Source: Mycolicibacterium llatzerense
GTDB lineage: Bacteria; Actinomycetota; Actinomycetes; Mycobacteriales; Mycobacteriaceae
DNA length: 64,000 bases
Direction: 5' to 3'
Assembly (NCBI RefSeq): GCF_000878195.1
Contig: NZ_JXST01000010.1
Coordinates: 1 to 64,000, forward strand
Shown here: positions 17,014-25,238 of the stretch, one piece after another
How the letters are laid out: each line of letters begins with the position of its first letter
Numbering within the stretch: the first letter of the stretch is position 1
Position numbers and translations under genes: made by a program
The notes under the pieces: model-generated
Databases searched by the model: none
What the model saw: the letters and a program-made list of their open reading frames with translations, nothing else
What the model was told of the DNA's origin: nothing

Positions 17014-17883
17014 ATGACTTCAGTGGGACGGGTAGCAGGCAAGGTCGCCTTCATCACCGGCGCGGCACGCGGTCAGGGCCGCAGCCACGCGGTCCGGCTG
17101 GCCGAAGAAGGCGCCGACATCATCGCCGTCGACCTGTGCGCGGACATCGAGTCCATCGGATACCCGATGGCCTCGCCCGAGGATCTCGACGAGACCAGGA
17201 ACCTGGTGGAGAAGACGGGCCAGCGTTGCGTCACCGCGCACGCCGACGTCCGCGAGGTCACGCAACTGCGGACGGCCCTCGACGCCGGCCTGTCCGAGTT
17301 CGGCAAGGTCGACATCGTGCTCGCGCAAGCCGGCATCGCCGGCATGAAAAGCGATGTCCCACTGCAGGCCTGGATCGACACCATCAACACCAACCTGATC
17401 GGCACCATCAACGCCATCCAGGTGTGCCTCCCGCACCTCAAAGAGGGCGCCGCCATCGTCGCCACCGGCTCCACCGCCGCGCTGATGGACGCCCATCTGA
17501 AGATGAACCCCGGCAACGACATCGGCGGCTTCGCCTACATGACGTCCAAACGCCTGCTCTCCCAATACGCCCACGACCTCGCGACCGAACTGTCGCCGCG
17601 TGGCATCCGGCTGAACGTGGTGCACCCGACCAACGTCAACACCGCCATGTTGCAGAGCCCGCCGATGTACAAATCGTTCCGGCCGGACCTGCCGAACCCG
17701 ACGCGCGAAGACGCCGAGCCGGCCTTCGGAATCCAGCAGGCCATGAAGGTCAACTTCGTGGAACCGGAGGACATCAGCAACGCCATCCTGTGGCTGGTCT
17801 CCGACGAGGCCCGCTACATCACCGGCACCCAGTTGCGGGTCGACGCCGGTGGCTACCTCAAGTGGTACGACTACCACGTCTGA
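17014..17883 (+). CDS. SDR of the mycofactocin-coupled type
   Basis: A 289-residue SDR with the cofactor motif TGAARGQG at 15-22, Ser153 and Tyr175-x3-Lys179. The GQGRSHAVRLAEEGADIIAVD start and an insertion after the second strand (DIESIGYPMASPEDLDET) are the hallmarks of the mycofactocin-dependent SDR family, whose members hold NAD tightly and use the peptide-derived cofactor mycofactocin as electron carrier. These normally oxidise alcohols. The gene follows the first SDR by 17 bases and precedes the ferredoxin by six. The mycofactocin biosynthesis genes are not in the window. The family call is from the sequence pattern; the use of mycofactocin is inference. Confidence 0.85.
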   Translation: MTSVGRVAGKVAFITGAARGQGRSHAVRLAEEGADIIAVDLCADIESIGYPMASPEDLDETRNLVEKTGQRCVTAHADVREVTQLRTALDAGLSEFGKVDIVLAQAGIAGMKSDVPLQAWIDTINTNLIGTINAIQVCLPHLKEGAAIVATGSTAALMDAHLKMNPGNDIGGFAYMTSKRLLSQYAHDLATELSPRGIRLNVVHPTNVNTAMLQSPPMYKSFRPDLPNPTREDAEPAFGIQQAMKVNFVEPEDISNAILWLVSDEARYITGTQLRVDAGGYLKWYDYHV

Positions 17884-17889
17884 TCGGGA

Positions 17890-18090
17890 GTGACAGTGAA
17901 GGTTTGGGTTGACGGGCAGCGCTGCCAGGGCCACACGCTGTGCGCGATGATCGCGCCGGATGCGTTCGTGCTCAACGACATCGACGGCACGTCGTCACCG
18001 GTTGACGAAGTCGTGGCGGCGGGACTCGAAGACGCGGTCCGCGAGGCGGCCCACTCCTGCCCCGAACAGGCCATCACGATCGAAGAGTAG
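17890..18090 (+). CDS. Small P450-type ferredoxin
   Basis: A 66-residue ferredoxin, electron donor to the P450 that follows 49 bases later. Cys12, Cys18 and Cys57 (RCQGHTLC and SCPEQ) form the three-cysteine pattern C-x5-C...C-P of mycobacterial P450 ferredoxins. The position where a fourth ligand would sit is His15. Two GTG starts, six bases apart, are possible. The family carries a 3Fe-4S or an unusual 4Fe-4S cluster and is acidic, as here. Confidence 0.88.
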   Translation: MTVKVWVDGQRCQGHTLCAMIAPDAFVLNDIDGTSSPVDEVVAAGLEDAVREAAHSCPEQAITIEE

Positions 18091-18139
18091 CGAGAAGCGA
18101 AGGCCGATCGCGTATGAGACCAGCAGGGAGACAGGAACT

Positions 18140-19483
18140 TTGAGCGTCCAGGACGAGCGCAAGAAGGACACCTACCACTTCGACCGGCACACCCCGGAAT
18201 ACCGGCTGCAGTTCGAGCAGATCACCGAGCAGATGCAGGCCCGGTGCCCGGTGGCCTGGACCGACACCTACAACGGTCACTGGGTGGCGGCCGACAGCAA
18301 ACACGTCTTCGAGTTGGCGCGCTGCCCCGTGGTGTCCAATCATCACGACGTCAGCGGCGAGACGCCGTTCCAGGGCATCACGATTCCAAAAGCCAGCCGC
18401 GCCAGCGTCGTTCGGGGTGGCATTCTCGAGATGGACGAACCCGAGCACAGCACCTACCGCGGCGCGCTGAACCCATATCTCTCCCCCGCCGCGATCAAGC
18501 GCTGGGAACCGTTCGTCGACGAGATCACCCGCGCCGCACTGGACGAACACGTCGAGTCGGGCCGGATCGACTTCGTCGAGCATCTCGCCAACGTGGTCCC
18601 CGCCGTGTTCACCCTGGCGATGATGGGTATCGAGCTCAAGAAGTGGAACGTCTACAGCGAGCCCACGCACGCCTCGGTCTACACGCCCGAACATGCGCCC
18701 GAACGCGAGAAGATCAACGAGCAGCACCGTGAGATGGGCATCGACATCATCAACAACATGATGGAGATCCGCCAGAATCCCCGGCCCGGCCTGGTCAACG
18801 CGATGCTGCAGTTGCGGATCGACGGCGAACCGGCACCCGATCTGGAAATCCTCGGCAACCTGGGGCTGATCATCGGCGGCGGATTCGACACCACGACGGC
18901 ACTCACCGCGCACGCCCTCGAGTGGCTCGGGGAACACCCCGACGAGCGCGCGCGGCTCAGCAGCGACCGAGCCAACCTGCTCAACCCGGCCACCGAGGAG
19001 TTCCTCCGCTTCTTCACCCCCGCCCCGGGCGACGGGCGCACGTTCTCCGAGGACGTCGAGGTCGAGGGCCAGCAGTTCAAGCGGTACGAGCGGCTCTGGT
19101 TGTCGTGGGCGATGGCGAATCGCGACCCGGCGGTGTTCGATCAGCCGAACGAACTGATCATGGACCGGAAGGGCAACCGGCACTTCAGCTTTGGTATCGG
19201 TGTACACCGCTGCGTCGGATCCAATGTGGCCCGCACGGTGTTCAAGTCGATGCTGACCGCAGTGCTGGACCGCATGCCGGACTATCGCTGCGAGCCCGAG
19301 GGCACCGTGCATTACGACAGCATCGGCGTCATCCAGGGGATGCGGAATCTGCCCGCCTCGTTCACCCCGGGCAAGCGCCTGGGCCCCGGGCTCGACGAGA
19401 CACTGGAGAAGTTGCAGCGCATCTGTAACGAGCAGGAGCTGGCCCGGCCCATCACCGAGCGCAAGGAAGCGGCCGTCATCTAG
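18140..19483 (+). CDS. Cytochrome P450
   Basis: A 447-residue P450, somewhat longer than the others here because of a C-terminal tail (about 45 residues after SFTPGKRLG). The I-helix is LIIGGGFDTTTAL, the ExxR is EEFLR, and the haem loop is FSFGIGVHRCVGSNVAR with Cys358. The start is a TTG (LSVQDERKKD) with AGGAA upstream; no better start keeps clear of the ferredoxin. Its own ferredoxin is directly upstream and two SDRs precede it, so hydroxylation followed by oxidation of the alcohol is plausible. The gene ends in a curious 13-base tandem duplication that includes the stop codon. Confidence 0.92.
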   Translation: MSVQDERKKDTYHFDRHTPEYRLQFEQITEQMQARCPVAWTDTYNGHWVAADSKHVFELARCPVVSNHHDVSGETPFQGITIPKASRASVVRGGILEMDEPEHSTYRGALNPYLSPAAIKRWEPFVDEITRAALDEHVESGRIDFVEHLANVVPAVFTLAMMGIELKKWNVYSEPTHASVYTPEHAPEREKINEQHREMGIDIINNMMEIRQNPRPGLVNAMLQLRIDGEPAPDLEILGNLGLIIGGGFDTTTALTAHALEWLGEHPDERARLSSDRANLLNPATEEFLRFFTPAPGDGRTFSEDVEVEGQQFKRYERLWLSWAMANRDPAVFDQPNELIMDRKGNRHFSFGIGVHRCVGSNVARTVFKSMLTAVLDRMPDYRCEPEGTVHYDSIGVIQGMRNLPASFTPGKRLGPGLDETLEKLQRICNEQELARPITERKEAAVI

Positions 19484-19498
19484 GTCCGTCATCTAGGT
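19473..19498 (+). repeat. 13-base tandem duplication over the P450 stop codon
   Basis: CCGTCATCTAGGT occurs twice in direct succession. The first copy holds the TAG stop of the P450 gene, the second is a non-coding echo. It looks like a recent slippage or duplication event without effect on the protein. Confidence 0.85.
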
Positions 19499-19509
19499 TT
19501 GGACTTGAC

Positions 19510-19526
19510 CCTCACGCGACGTGAGG
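19510..19526. promoter_or_regulatory. MerR-type promoter palindrome
   Basis: CCTCACGCGACGTGAGG is a perfect palindrome directly after a TTGACC sequence (19505-19510) that could be a -35 box. MerR regulators bind such dyads placed inside an over-long promoter spacer, so this is probably the autoregulatory site of the MerR gene downstream. Confidence 0.6.
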
Positions 19527-19560
19527 CACCAACCTGATCGATGTGACGCAGGAGATGCCG

Positions 19561-20322
19561 GTGAACGAACTCACCGTGGGCGAAGTCGCGCAGCGCTTCG
19601 GCATCACGGTTCGCACGCTTCACCACTATGACGACATCGGGTTGTTGACCCCGAGCCGGCGTGCCGCCTCGGGGTACCGGGTGTACACGTCGGCGGACCT
19701 GACGCGCTTGTCCCAGATCATCGTCTACCGCCGGCTCGAGTTTCCTCTTGACGAGATCGCGAGCCTGCTCGATGAGGGCAACGAGGTCAGCCACCTGATT
19801 CGCCAGCGCGAACGCGTCATGTCCCAACTCGATGAGCTGAAGGCGCTCGTCGAGGCCATCGATCAGGCTTTGGAGAAGGCGATGACGAACACCCCCATGA
19901 CCGACGACGACATGCGCGAGCTCTTCGGCGAAGGCTTCGACGACTACCAGGCAGAGGCCGAGCAGAAGTGGGGCGACACCGCCGCGTGGCAGGAATCGCA
20001 GCGCCGGGCCAAGTCCTACACCAAAGAGGACTGGGTGCAGATCAAGTCCGAGGGCGAAGCGGTGGAGAAGGCGTTGTCGGACGCCTTCCGCGGCGGGCTC
20101 CCGGCCGATTCCGACGAGGCGATGAACGCGGCGGAACAGCACCGGCTCCACGTGAGTCGCTGGTTCTACGACTGCCCGCCGGACTTCCACCGGTGCCTGG
20201 GCGACATGTACGTCAGCGACCCGAGGTACGTCACCACCTACGACGAATCATTCGGGCTACCGGGTCTCGCGGCCTACTGCCGTGACGCCATCCACGCGAA
20301 CGCGGACCGAACCGGCCACTGA
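19561..20322 (+). CDS. MerR-family regulator with TipAS-like ligand domain
   Basis: A 253-residue transcription activator. The N-terminus has the MerR winged helix (LTVGEVAQRFGITVRTLHHY, then DDIGLLTPSRRAASGYRVY), followed by a dimerisation helix and a C-terminal TipAS-type domain (about 130-245; SDEAMNAAEQHRLHVSRWFY and MYVSDPRYVTTYDE) that in TipA binds thiopeptide antibiotics. I take the GTG preceded by CAGGAG; another GTG lies 18 bases upstream. The gene is preceded by a MerR-type palindrome and ends in a hairpin terminator. It probably responds to a drug-like compound and may be unrelated to the catabolic island. Confidence 0.88.
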   Translation: MNELTVGEVAQRFGITVRTLHHYDDIGLLTPSRRAASGYRVYTSADLTRLSQIIVYRRLEFPLDEIASLLDEGNEVSHLIRQRERVMSQLDELKALVEAIDQALEKAMTNTPMTDDDMRELFGEGFDDYQAEAEQKWGDTAAWQESQRRAKSYTKEDWVQIKSEGEAVEKALSDAFRGGLPADSDEAMNAAEQHRLHVSRWFYDCPPDFHRCLGDMYVSDPRYVTTYDESFGLPGLAAYCRDAIHANADRTGH

Positions 20323-20331
20323 CCGGTTCGG
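20307..20331. terminator. Hairpin terminator between convergent genes
   Basis: Nine-base arms CCGAACCGG and CCGGTTCGG flank a seven-base loop that contains the MerR stop codon. It lies between the MerR gene and the convergent acyl-CoA dehydrogenase and would serve both. Confidence 0.65.
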
Positions 20332-20344
20332 CTCCGCGCCGGAG

Positions 20345-21523
20345 TCAGCGTGCCCGCGGCAGACCCAGCACGTGCTGGGCGATGATGTTGCGCTGGATTT
20401 CGGAGGTACCGCCGGCGATGGTGCCGCCGAAGCTGCGGGCATAGCGCTCGAACCAGCTGACGAAGTAGTGGTCGAGGTTCATGTGCTCGTACCGCCCCGA
20501 CGTCGCGGGGTGGTTGAGACCCTCAATTCCCGCTGCTGACAATGCATTCTCCAGCGCGGTGCGCTCCGCCTCGGACCCGAGGAGCTTGAGCACCGACACC
20601 GATTGGGTGTTCATCTCGCCGCGCGACGCTCGGGCCAGCGCCGCCGACCCCATGGCACGCAGTGCGTGGTAGTCCATGATGGTCGTGGCGTACTGGTCCC
20701 GCTCGAGCGCCGTACGAGGCCGGAAGTCGGCGATCATGTTCGCGATGCGATCGGCGAAACCCAGCCACATCATCGTCCGCTCATGCCCGAGCGAACCGTT
20801 GGCCACCCCCCAGCCGCCGTTCAGCGGACCGACGAGGTTCTCCGCCGGAACCCTTGCGTCCGTGAAGAAGACCTCGTTGAAGTCCAGGTTCTCTTCGCTG
20901 CACAGGTCCGCGAACGGCCGGCACACCACGCCGGGGGTATCGGTCGGGATGATGAGCACGCTGATGCCCTTGTGCTTCGGGGCATCGGGGTCGGTACGAA
21001 CGAACGTCAGCAGGAAGTCCGCGTCGTGTGCGCCCGACGTCCACACCTTCTGGCCGTTGACGACGAAGTGATCGCCATCGAGGACCGCTCGGGTGCGCAA
21101 CGAAGCCAGATCGGAACCGGCGCTCGGCTCACTCATGCCGAGCGACGCGGTCTTCTCGCCCCGGAGCACCGGCACCGCCCAGCGATGTTTCTGCTCCTCG
21201 CTGCCGAACGTAAGCAGCGACGCCGCAATGATATTCACGCCCTGCGGGTTGAAGCTGTGGTAAATCCGGCGGCGGCACAGCTCATCGAGATGGACGAACT
21301 GCTGCACCACCGTCGCGTTGCGGCCACCGAACTCGGGCGGCTGGGCCGGCAGCAGCCAGCCGTTGTCGAACAGTAGCCGCTGCCAGTCACGAGCCCACTG
21401 CGGCATGTGCGAGACCGACCGGGGCCGCTCCAAAGTCTCTGTCTCCGTGGGCAGATGCTCGTCGAGGAACGCCGCGAACTCCGCGCGGAAGGCCTCGACG
21501 TCAGCGTCATACGAGAGTTGCAC
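20345..21523 (-). CDS. Acyl-CoA dehydrogenase, larger subunit of a pair
   Basis: A 392-residue flavin acyl-CoA dehydrogenase that introduces a double bond into a CoA ester. Typical segments are SLGMSEPSAGSDLASLRTRA (flavin/substrate loop), NGQKVWTSGAHDADF and the C-terminal GTIAGGTSEIQRNIIAQHVL. At the place where many family members have a catalytic Glu (Y-E-G-T) the sequence has Gly, so the base may lie elsewhere or on the partner. Its start overlaps the end of the next-upstream acyl-CoA dehydrogenase by 17 bases. Such adjacent unequal pairs form alpha2-beta2 enzymes in mycobacterial sterol breakdown (for example ChsE1-ChsE2), which I take as the model here. Confidence 0.88.
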   Translation of the reverse strand: MQLSYDADVEAFRAEFAAFLDEHLPTETETLERPRSVSHMPQWARDWQRLLFDNGWLLPAQPPEFGGRNATVVQQFVHLDELCRRRIYHSFNPQGVNIIAASLLTFGSEEQKHRWAVPVLRGEKTASLGMSEPSAGSDLASLRTRAVLDGDHFVVNGQKVWTSGAHDADFLLTFVRTDPDAPKHKGISVLIIPTDTPGVVCRPFADLCSEENLDFNEVFFTDARVPAENLVGPLNGGWGVANGSLGHERTMMWLGFADRIANMIADFRPRTALERDQYATTIMDYHALRAMGSAALARASRGEMNTQSVSVLKLLGSEAERTALENALSAAGIEGLNHPATSGRYEHMNLDHYFVSWFERYARSFGGTIAGGTSEIQRNIIAQHVLGLPRAR

Positions 21524-22505
21524 GGTACTCCTCTGCGATCATTGCGCGGTGTTCTGCGGCGCCGCCGAGCATCAGCTCGCCGGCCTTGGCGCGCTTGAGC
21601 GCGAACTGCAGGTCGTTCTCCCAGGTGAATCCCATGGCGCCGAAAGACTGCAGACCCTGCCGGAACACCAGGGCCTGACACTCCCCCGCCGATGCCTTGG
21701 CCATCGCCGAAGCCAGGCGCCGGCGCGGATCGTCGACACTGATCGTCAGCGCGGCGAAGTAGGACAGCGCCCGGGCCCGCTCGATGGCGACGTGCATGTC
21801 CGCGGCCTTGTGCTGGATCGCCTGGAACGAGCCGATCGGGACGCCGAACTGATGACGTTCCTTGACGTACTCCAGCACCAGATCGAGGATGCGCTGGCAC
21901 GCGCCCACCATGGTGATCGCCATGCCGGTCAGCGCAACATGACGGGCGCGCTCGGCATCGGTCCCGAGGCGTTCGGAATCGGCTATCCGCACTCCGGCGA
22001 ACGACAGGTCCGCGACGTGCAACACCGGGTCGAACACCAGGTCCCGCCGCACGTCCACCGCCGACGCGTCGACGAGGAAGACGCCGGCGGCGGTCACCAC
22101 GGCGAGCCGCTCGGCACGATCACCGTCGAGCACATAGCGGGCGGTGCCGTCCAGTGCCCAACCACTACCGTCGCGTCGTGCCGAAACCCCTTGGTAGACG
22201 GCAGCACCGGCGTGTTGCGGGTCGAACCGATCGCCGGCCAGCGGCGCGAACTGGCTCATCGTGGCCAGGAATGGTGTCGGGTCGGTGGCGCGCCCGAGCT
22301 CCTCGAGCACGATGGCCAACTCGACAGCGTTCTCGGGCTCGGCCATTTCGGTCCAACCCGCCTCGAGCCACGTCTGCCAGAGCGGGGTCGGGTCGGCATC
22401 GTTCTCGGCGATGTCCCGGACCAAGGTCGGTGGGCACTGTTTGGTGACGGCGTCTCGGACCGTCTCCTGCCATAACCGCTGATCAGCGTCGAACTCCAAA
22501 AGCAT
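21507..22505 (-). CDS. Acyl-CoA dehydrogenase, smaller subunit of a pair
   Basis: A 332-residue acyl-CoA dehydrogenase-fold protein, short for the family (usual length 380-400) and lacking the usual EPxxGSD flavin loop in its middle domain. The C-terminal domain is well kept (VKERHQFGVPIGSFQAIQHKAADM). Short members of this kind pair with a longer one encoded next to them to make a heterotetramer with one flavin per dimer. Translation looks coupled to the larger subunit gene. The start is 37 bases from a perfect GAGAAT palindrome that also faces the divergent amidohydrolase operon. Confidence 0.85.
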   Translation of the reverse strand: MLLEFDADQRLWQETVRDAVTKQCPPTLVRDIAENDADPTPLWQTWLEAGWTEMAEPENAVELAIVLEELGRATDPTPFLATMSQFAPLAGDRFDPQHAGAAVYQGVSARRDGSGWALDGTARYVLDGDRAERLAVVTAAGVFLVDASAVDVRRDLVFDPVLHVADLSFAGVRIADSERLGTDAERARHVALTGMAITMVGACQRILDLVLEYVKERHQFGVPIGSFQAIQHKAADMHVAIERARALSYFAALTISVDDPRRRLASAMAKASAGECQALVFRQGLQSFGAMGFTWENDLQFALKRAKAGELMLGGAAEHRAMIAEEYRATLV

Positions 22506-22541
22506 GCAGCGCCTCCTACGGCTAATTTCGGTCGCGAAAGT

Positions 22542-22556
22542 GAGAATAGCATTCTC
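22542..22556. promoter_or_regulatory. Operator site E, perfect GAGAAT-N3-ATTCTC
   Basis: GAGAATAGCATTCTC, preceded by TT-like AT-rich flanks, lies between two divergent operons: acyl-CoA dehydrogenases (minus) and amidohydrolases (plus). One site could regulate both. Confidence 0.72.
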
Positions 22557-22608
22557 TTTTGAGGTAATTAAGATTTACACTGGGTCGAGAGCTCGGAAGG
22601 ACGCCCTT

Positions 22609-23688
22609 GTGATCGAACACGACGACGGGACCCGCACCCCCGTCATCGATGCCAGCGTGCACATCTTCTTCGGATCAAACCGGGATCTGCGCGACGTGCT
22701 CCGTGAACCCTTCAAGAGCCGGGGCTTCCCCGACTACGAAATGGATTGGTACGGCGCACCCGGAGGCGAGTACGCCCCGGGCACCGAGGGACCCGACGGC
22801 CAGTACCCCGGCTCGGATCCGGACGTCGTCGGCCGCCACCTCTTCGAGCACCGCGGTGTCGATATCGCTGTGCTGCACCCGATGTCACGCGGCATCATGC
22901 CCGACCGGCACCTCGGCAGCGCCCTGGCCGCCGCACACAACGAGATGCTGGTGTCGCGTTGGCTGGAGCATCCCGAATTCGGCGAACGATTCCGCGGCAC
23001 CATTCGCATCAACCCCGACGACATCCCCGGCGCGCTGCGCGAGATCGACAAGTACAAGGACCACCCGCGGGTGGTACAGCTCGGCATCCCGCTGCAGTCG
23101 CGGGAACTGTTCGGCAAGCCGCAGTTCTGGCCGCTGTGGGAAGCCGCGATCGAAGCGCAGCTGCCGGTGGCCGCCCACATCGAGGTAGGGGCGGGCATCG
23201 CCTCCGCCCCGACACCGTCGGGCGTCCCGAACACCTACGAGCAGTACGCCGGCTTCATGGCGCTGAACTACCTCTACCACCTGATGAACATGATCGCCGA
23301 GGGCGTGTTCGAGCGGATGCCGGAGCTCAAGTTCGTCTGGGCCGACGGCGCCGCCGACCTGCTGACCCCATTCATGTGGCGCATGGACTGTTTTGGCAGG
23401 CCACACCTCGAGCAGACGCCGTGGGCACCGAAGATGCCCAGCGACTATCTGCCCGGACACGTGTATTTCGTCCAGGGAGCGCTGGACGGACCCGGCGACA
23501 CCGAATTCGCCGGCGAATGGCTGGGTTTCACCGGCAAGGACGACATGGTGCTGTACGGCTCGAGCTACCCGCACTGGCAGCTCAACGATCTCTCGCTGCC
23601 CAGCTCGTACACCGCCGAACAGCGCGACAAGTTGTACTGGCGAAATGCCGCCGAGCTGTATGGCATCGCGGTGCCGGTCGGCGTATGA
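22609..23688 (+). CDS. PF04909 amidohydrolase-like protein with altered metal site
   Basis: A 359-residue amidohydrolase-2 fold protein. The start is a GTG eight bases after GGAAGG. Compared with the adjacent paralogue, two key aspartates are changed: the N-terminal motif is IDASVHIFF (Ser16 where the neighbour has Asp in DSDVH) and the late motif is YGSSYPHW (Ser319 where the neighbour has SSDYPHW). Histidines are partly kept. It may therefore bind the metal differently or be a non-catalytic partner of the next gene product, 16 bases downstream. It leads a four-gene operon under a GAGAAT palindrome. The substrate is unknown. Confidence 0.8.
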   Translation: MIEHDDGTRTPVIDASVHIFFGSNRDLRDVLREPFKSRGFPDYEMDWYGAPGGEYAPGTEGPDGQYPGSDPDVVGRHLFEHRGVDIAVLHPMSRGIMPDRHLGSALAAAHNEMLVSRWLEHPEFGERFRGTIRINPDDIPGALREIDKYKDHPRVVQLGIPLQSRELFGKPQFWPLWEAAIEAQLPVAAHIEVGAGIASAPTPSGVPNTYEQYAGFMALNYLYHLMNMIAEGVFERMPELKFVWADGAADLLTPFMWRMDCFGRPHLEQTPWAPKMPSDYLPGHVYFVQGALDGPGDTEFAGEWLGFTGKDDMVLYGSSYPHWQLNDLSLPSSYTAEQRDKLYWRNAAELYGIAVPVGV

Positions 23689-23704
23689 GGAAGGAACGAT
23701 CGCT

Positions 23705-24847
23705 ATGAGTGTGACTGTCACGCAGCGCAAGCCCGCGGCCGAGCGCATCGCTGTCCGGTGTGTCGATTCCGATGTGCATCCGGCCCCCCGCCGGGGCGAG
23801 CTGATCCAGTACATCCCGGAACCCTGGCGCACCAAGTACTTCCTCAGCCGTAACGTCGGCGAACAGATCTACTACGACGCCCCCGACTACGCGCACACGT
23901 TCGCGATGCGCGTCGACGCCTTCCCACCGGACGGTGAGTTCGCCTGCAGCGATCCCGATCTCGCCTTCCAGCAGCTGATCATGCAGGCGGGCGCCGATAT
24001 CGCGATCCTGGAACCCGCGGCGTACCCGGCGCGCATCGGCGGCGCCAATCATGCCCTCAATGTGGCGCTGAACGAGTGGCAGCTGAACCACTGGCTCGAC
24101 AGCCACAACAACTGGCACGAACGCTGGCGTGGCTCGATCTGCGTGGCGATCGAAGAACCGCACGCCGCCGCCGCCGAGATCGAACGCCTGGCCGGCCACC
24201 CCTTCCTTGGCCAGCTACTGATCAAGGCCGAACCGCGTCCGGCATGGGGTGATCCGAAGTACGACCCGATCTGGGCCGCGGCCACCAAAGCCGACATGCC
24301 GGTGAGCTGCCACCTGTCCCGCAGTCACCACGAGGAACTCCCCATGCCGCCCGTCGGCATGCCCAGCTACAACCACGATTTCATGGTCACCTACTCGCTG
24401 CTCGCGGCGAACCAGGTGATGAGCATGATCTTCGACGGGCTGTTCGACCGATTCCCCACGCTGCGAATCGTTTTCGTCGAGCACGCGTTCACCTGGATCC
24501 TTCCGCTCATGTGGCGCATGGACAAGATCTACGAGGCCCGCAAGCCGTGGCTCGACATCAAGCGCAAGCCCAGCGACTACGTCAAGGACCACATCAAGTT
24601 CACCACCCAGCCGCTGGACTATCCGGAGGACAAGACCGAACTCACCCGGGCCTTCGAGTGGATGGAGTGCGAGAAGATCCTGCTGTTCAGCTCCGACTAC
24701 CCGCACTGGACGTTCGACGACCCCCGCTGGCTCGTCAAGCACCTGCCCGAGCACGCGCGGGAAGCCGTGATGTTCCGCAACGGCATCGAGACGTACCGGC
24801 TCCCCACCACGGTGCCGGCGCTTGAGGGACAGGTCCGGGTGTTCTGA
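23705..24847 (+). CDS. PF04909-type metal-dependent amidohydrolase
   Basis: A 380-residue amidohydrolase-2 family enzyme with an intact-looking set: CVDSDVHPAP at the N-terminus, a barrel histidine in PVSCHLSRSHHE, FVEHAFTW, and the late aspartate in LFSSDYPHWTFDDP. It follows the degenerate paralogue and precedes a Rieske ferredoxin by one base. Paired amidohydrolases next to a Rieske-type small protein are found in actinobacterial steroid or terpenoid gene clusters, but I cannot name the reaction. C-C or ester hydrolysis of a ring-opened intermediate is one option. Confidence 0.86.
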   Translation: MSVTVTQRKPAAERIAVRCVDSDVHPAPRRGELIQYIPEPWRTKYFLSRNVGEQIYYDAPDYAHTFAMRVDAFPPDGEFACSDPDLAFQQLIMQAGADIAILEPAAYPARIGGANHALNVALNEWQLNHWLDSHNNWHERWRGSICVAIEEPHAAAAEIERLAGHPFLGQLLIKAEPRPAWGDPKYDPIWAAATKADMPVSCHLSRSHHEELPMPPVGMPSYNHDFMVTYSLLAANQVMSMIFDGLFDRFPTLRIVFVEHAFTWILPLMWRMDKIYEARKPWLDIKRKPSDYVKDHIKFTTQPLDYPEDKTELTRAFEWMECEKILLFSSDYPHWTFDDPRWLVKHLPEHAREAVMFRNGIETYRLPTTVPALEGQVRVF

Positions 24848-24848
24848 A

Positions 24849-25238
24849 TTGAGCGAACCGAAAGAGCCCCGGCTGGCGCAGGGGCGCGAGCACGTCGTCG
24901 CCACCGTCGACGAAATCCCGCCGGGCACCCACAAATTGGTGCCCATCGGACGGCACGGCGTCGGCGTGTACAACGTCAACGGCGCGTTCTACGCCATCGC
25001 GAACTACTGCCCGCACGAAGGCGGCCCGCTGTGTTCGGGCCGTCCGCGCGGCCGGACCATCGTCGACGACAGCGTGCCGGGCGACGCCGTGATGGTTCGC
25101 GACCTGGAATTCATCTACTGTCCGTGGCATCAGTGGGGCTTCGAATTGGCCACCGGGACAACAGCAGTCAAGCCCGAGTGGAGCATCCGGACGTACCCGG
25201 TGCGGGTCATCGGCAACGACGTGTTGGTGCAGGCATGA
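24849..25238 (+). CDS. Rieske [2Fe-2S] ferredoxin-like protein
   Basis: A 129-residue protein with one Rieske domain: CPHEGGPLC region (Cys-x-His) and YCPWHQWGFEL (Cys-x2-His), with the usual spacing lengthened by a GRTIVDDSVPGDAVMVRD insert. It starts at a TTG directly after the preceding stop and ends overlapping the hydrolase as ATGA. It could deliver electrons to an oxygenase or be a structural/redox partner of the amidohydrolases with which it is co-transcribed. No oxygenase large subunit lies in this operon. Confidence 0.85.
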   Translation: MSEPKEPRLAQGREHVVATVDEIPPGTHKLVPIGRHGVGVYNVNGAFYAIANYCPHEGGPLCSGRPRGRTIVDDSVPGDAVMVRDLEFIYCPWHQWGFELATGTTAVKPEWSIRTYPVRVIGNDVLVQA

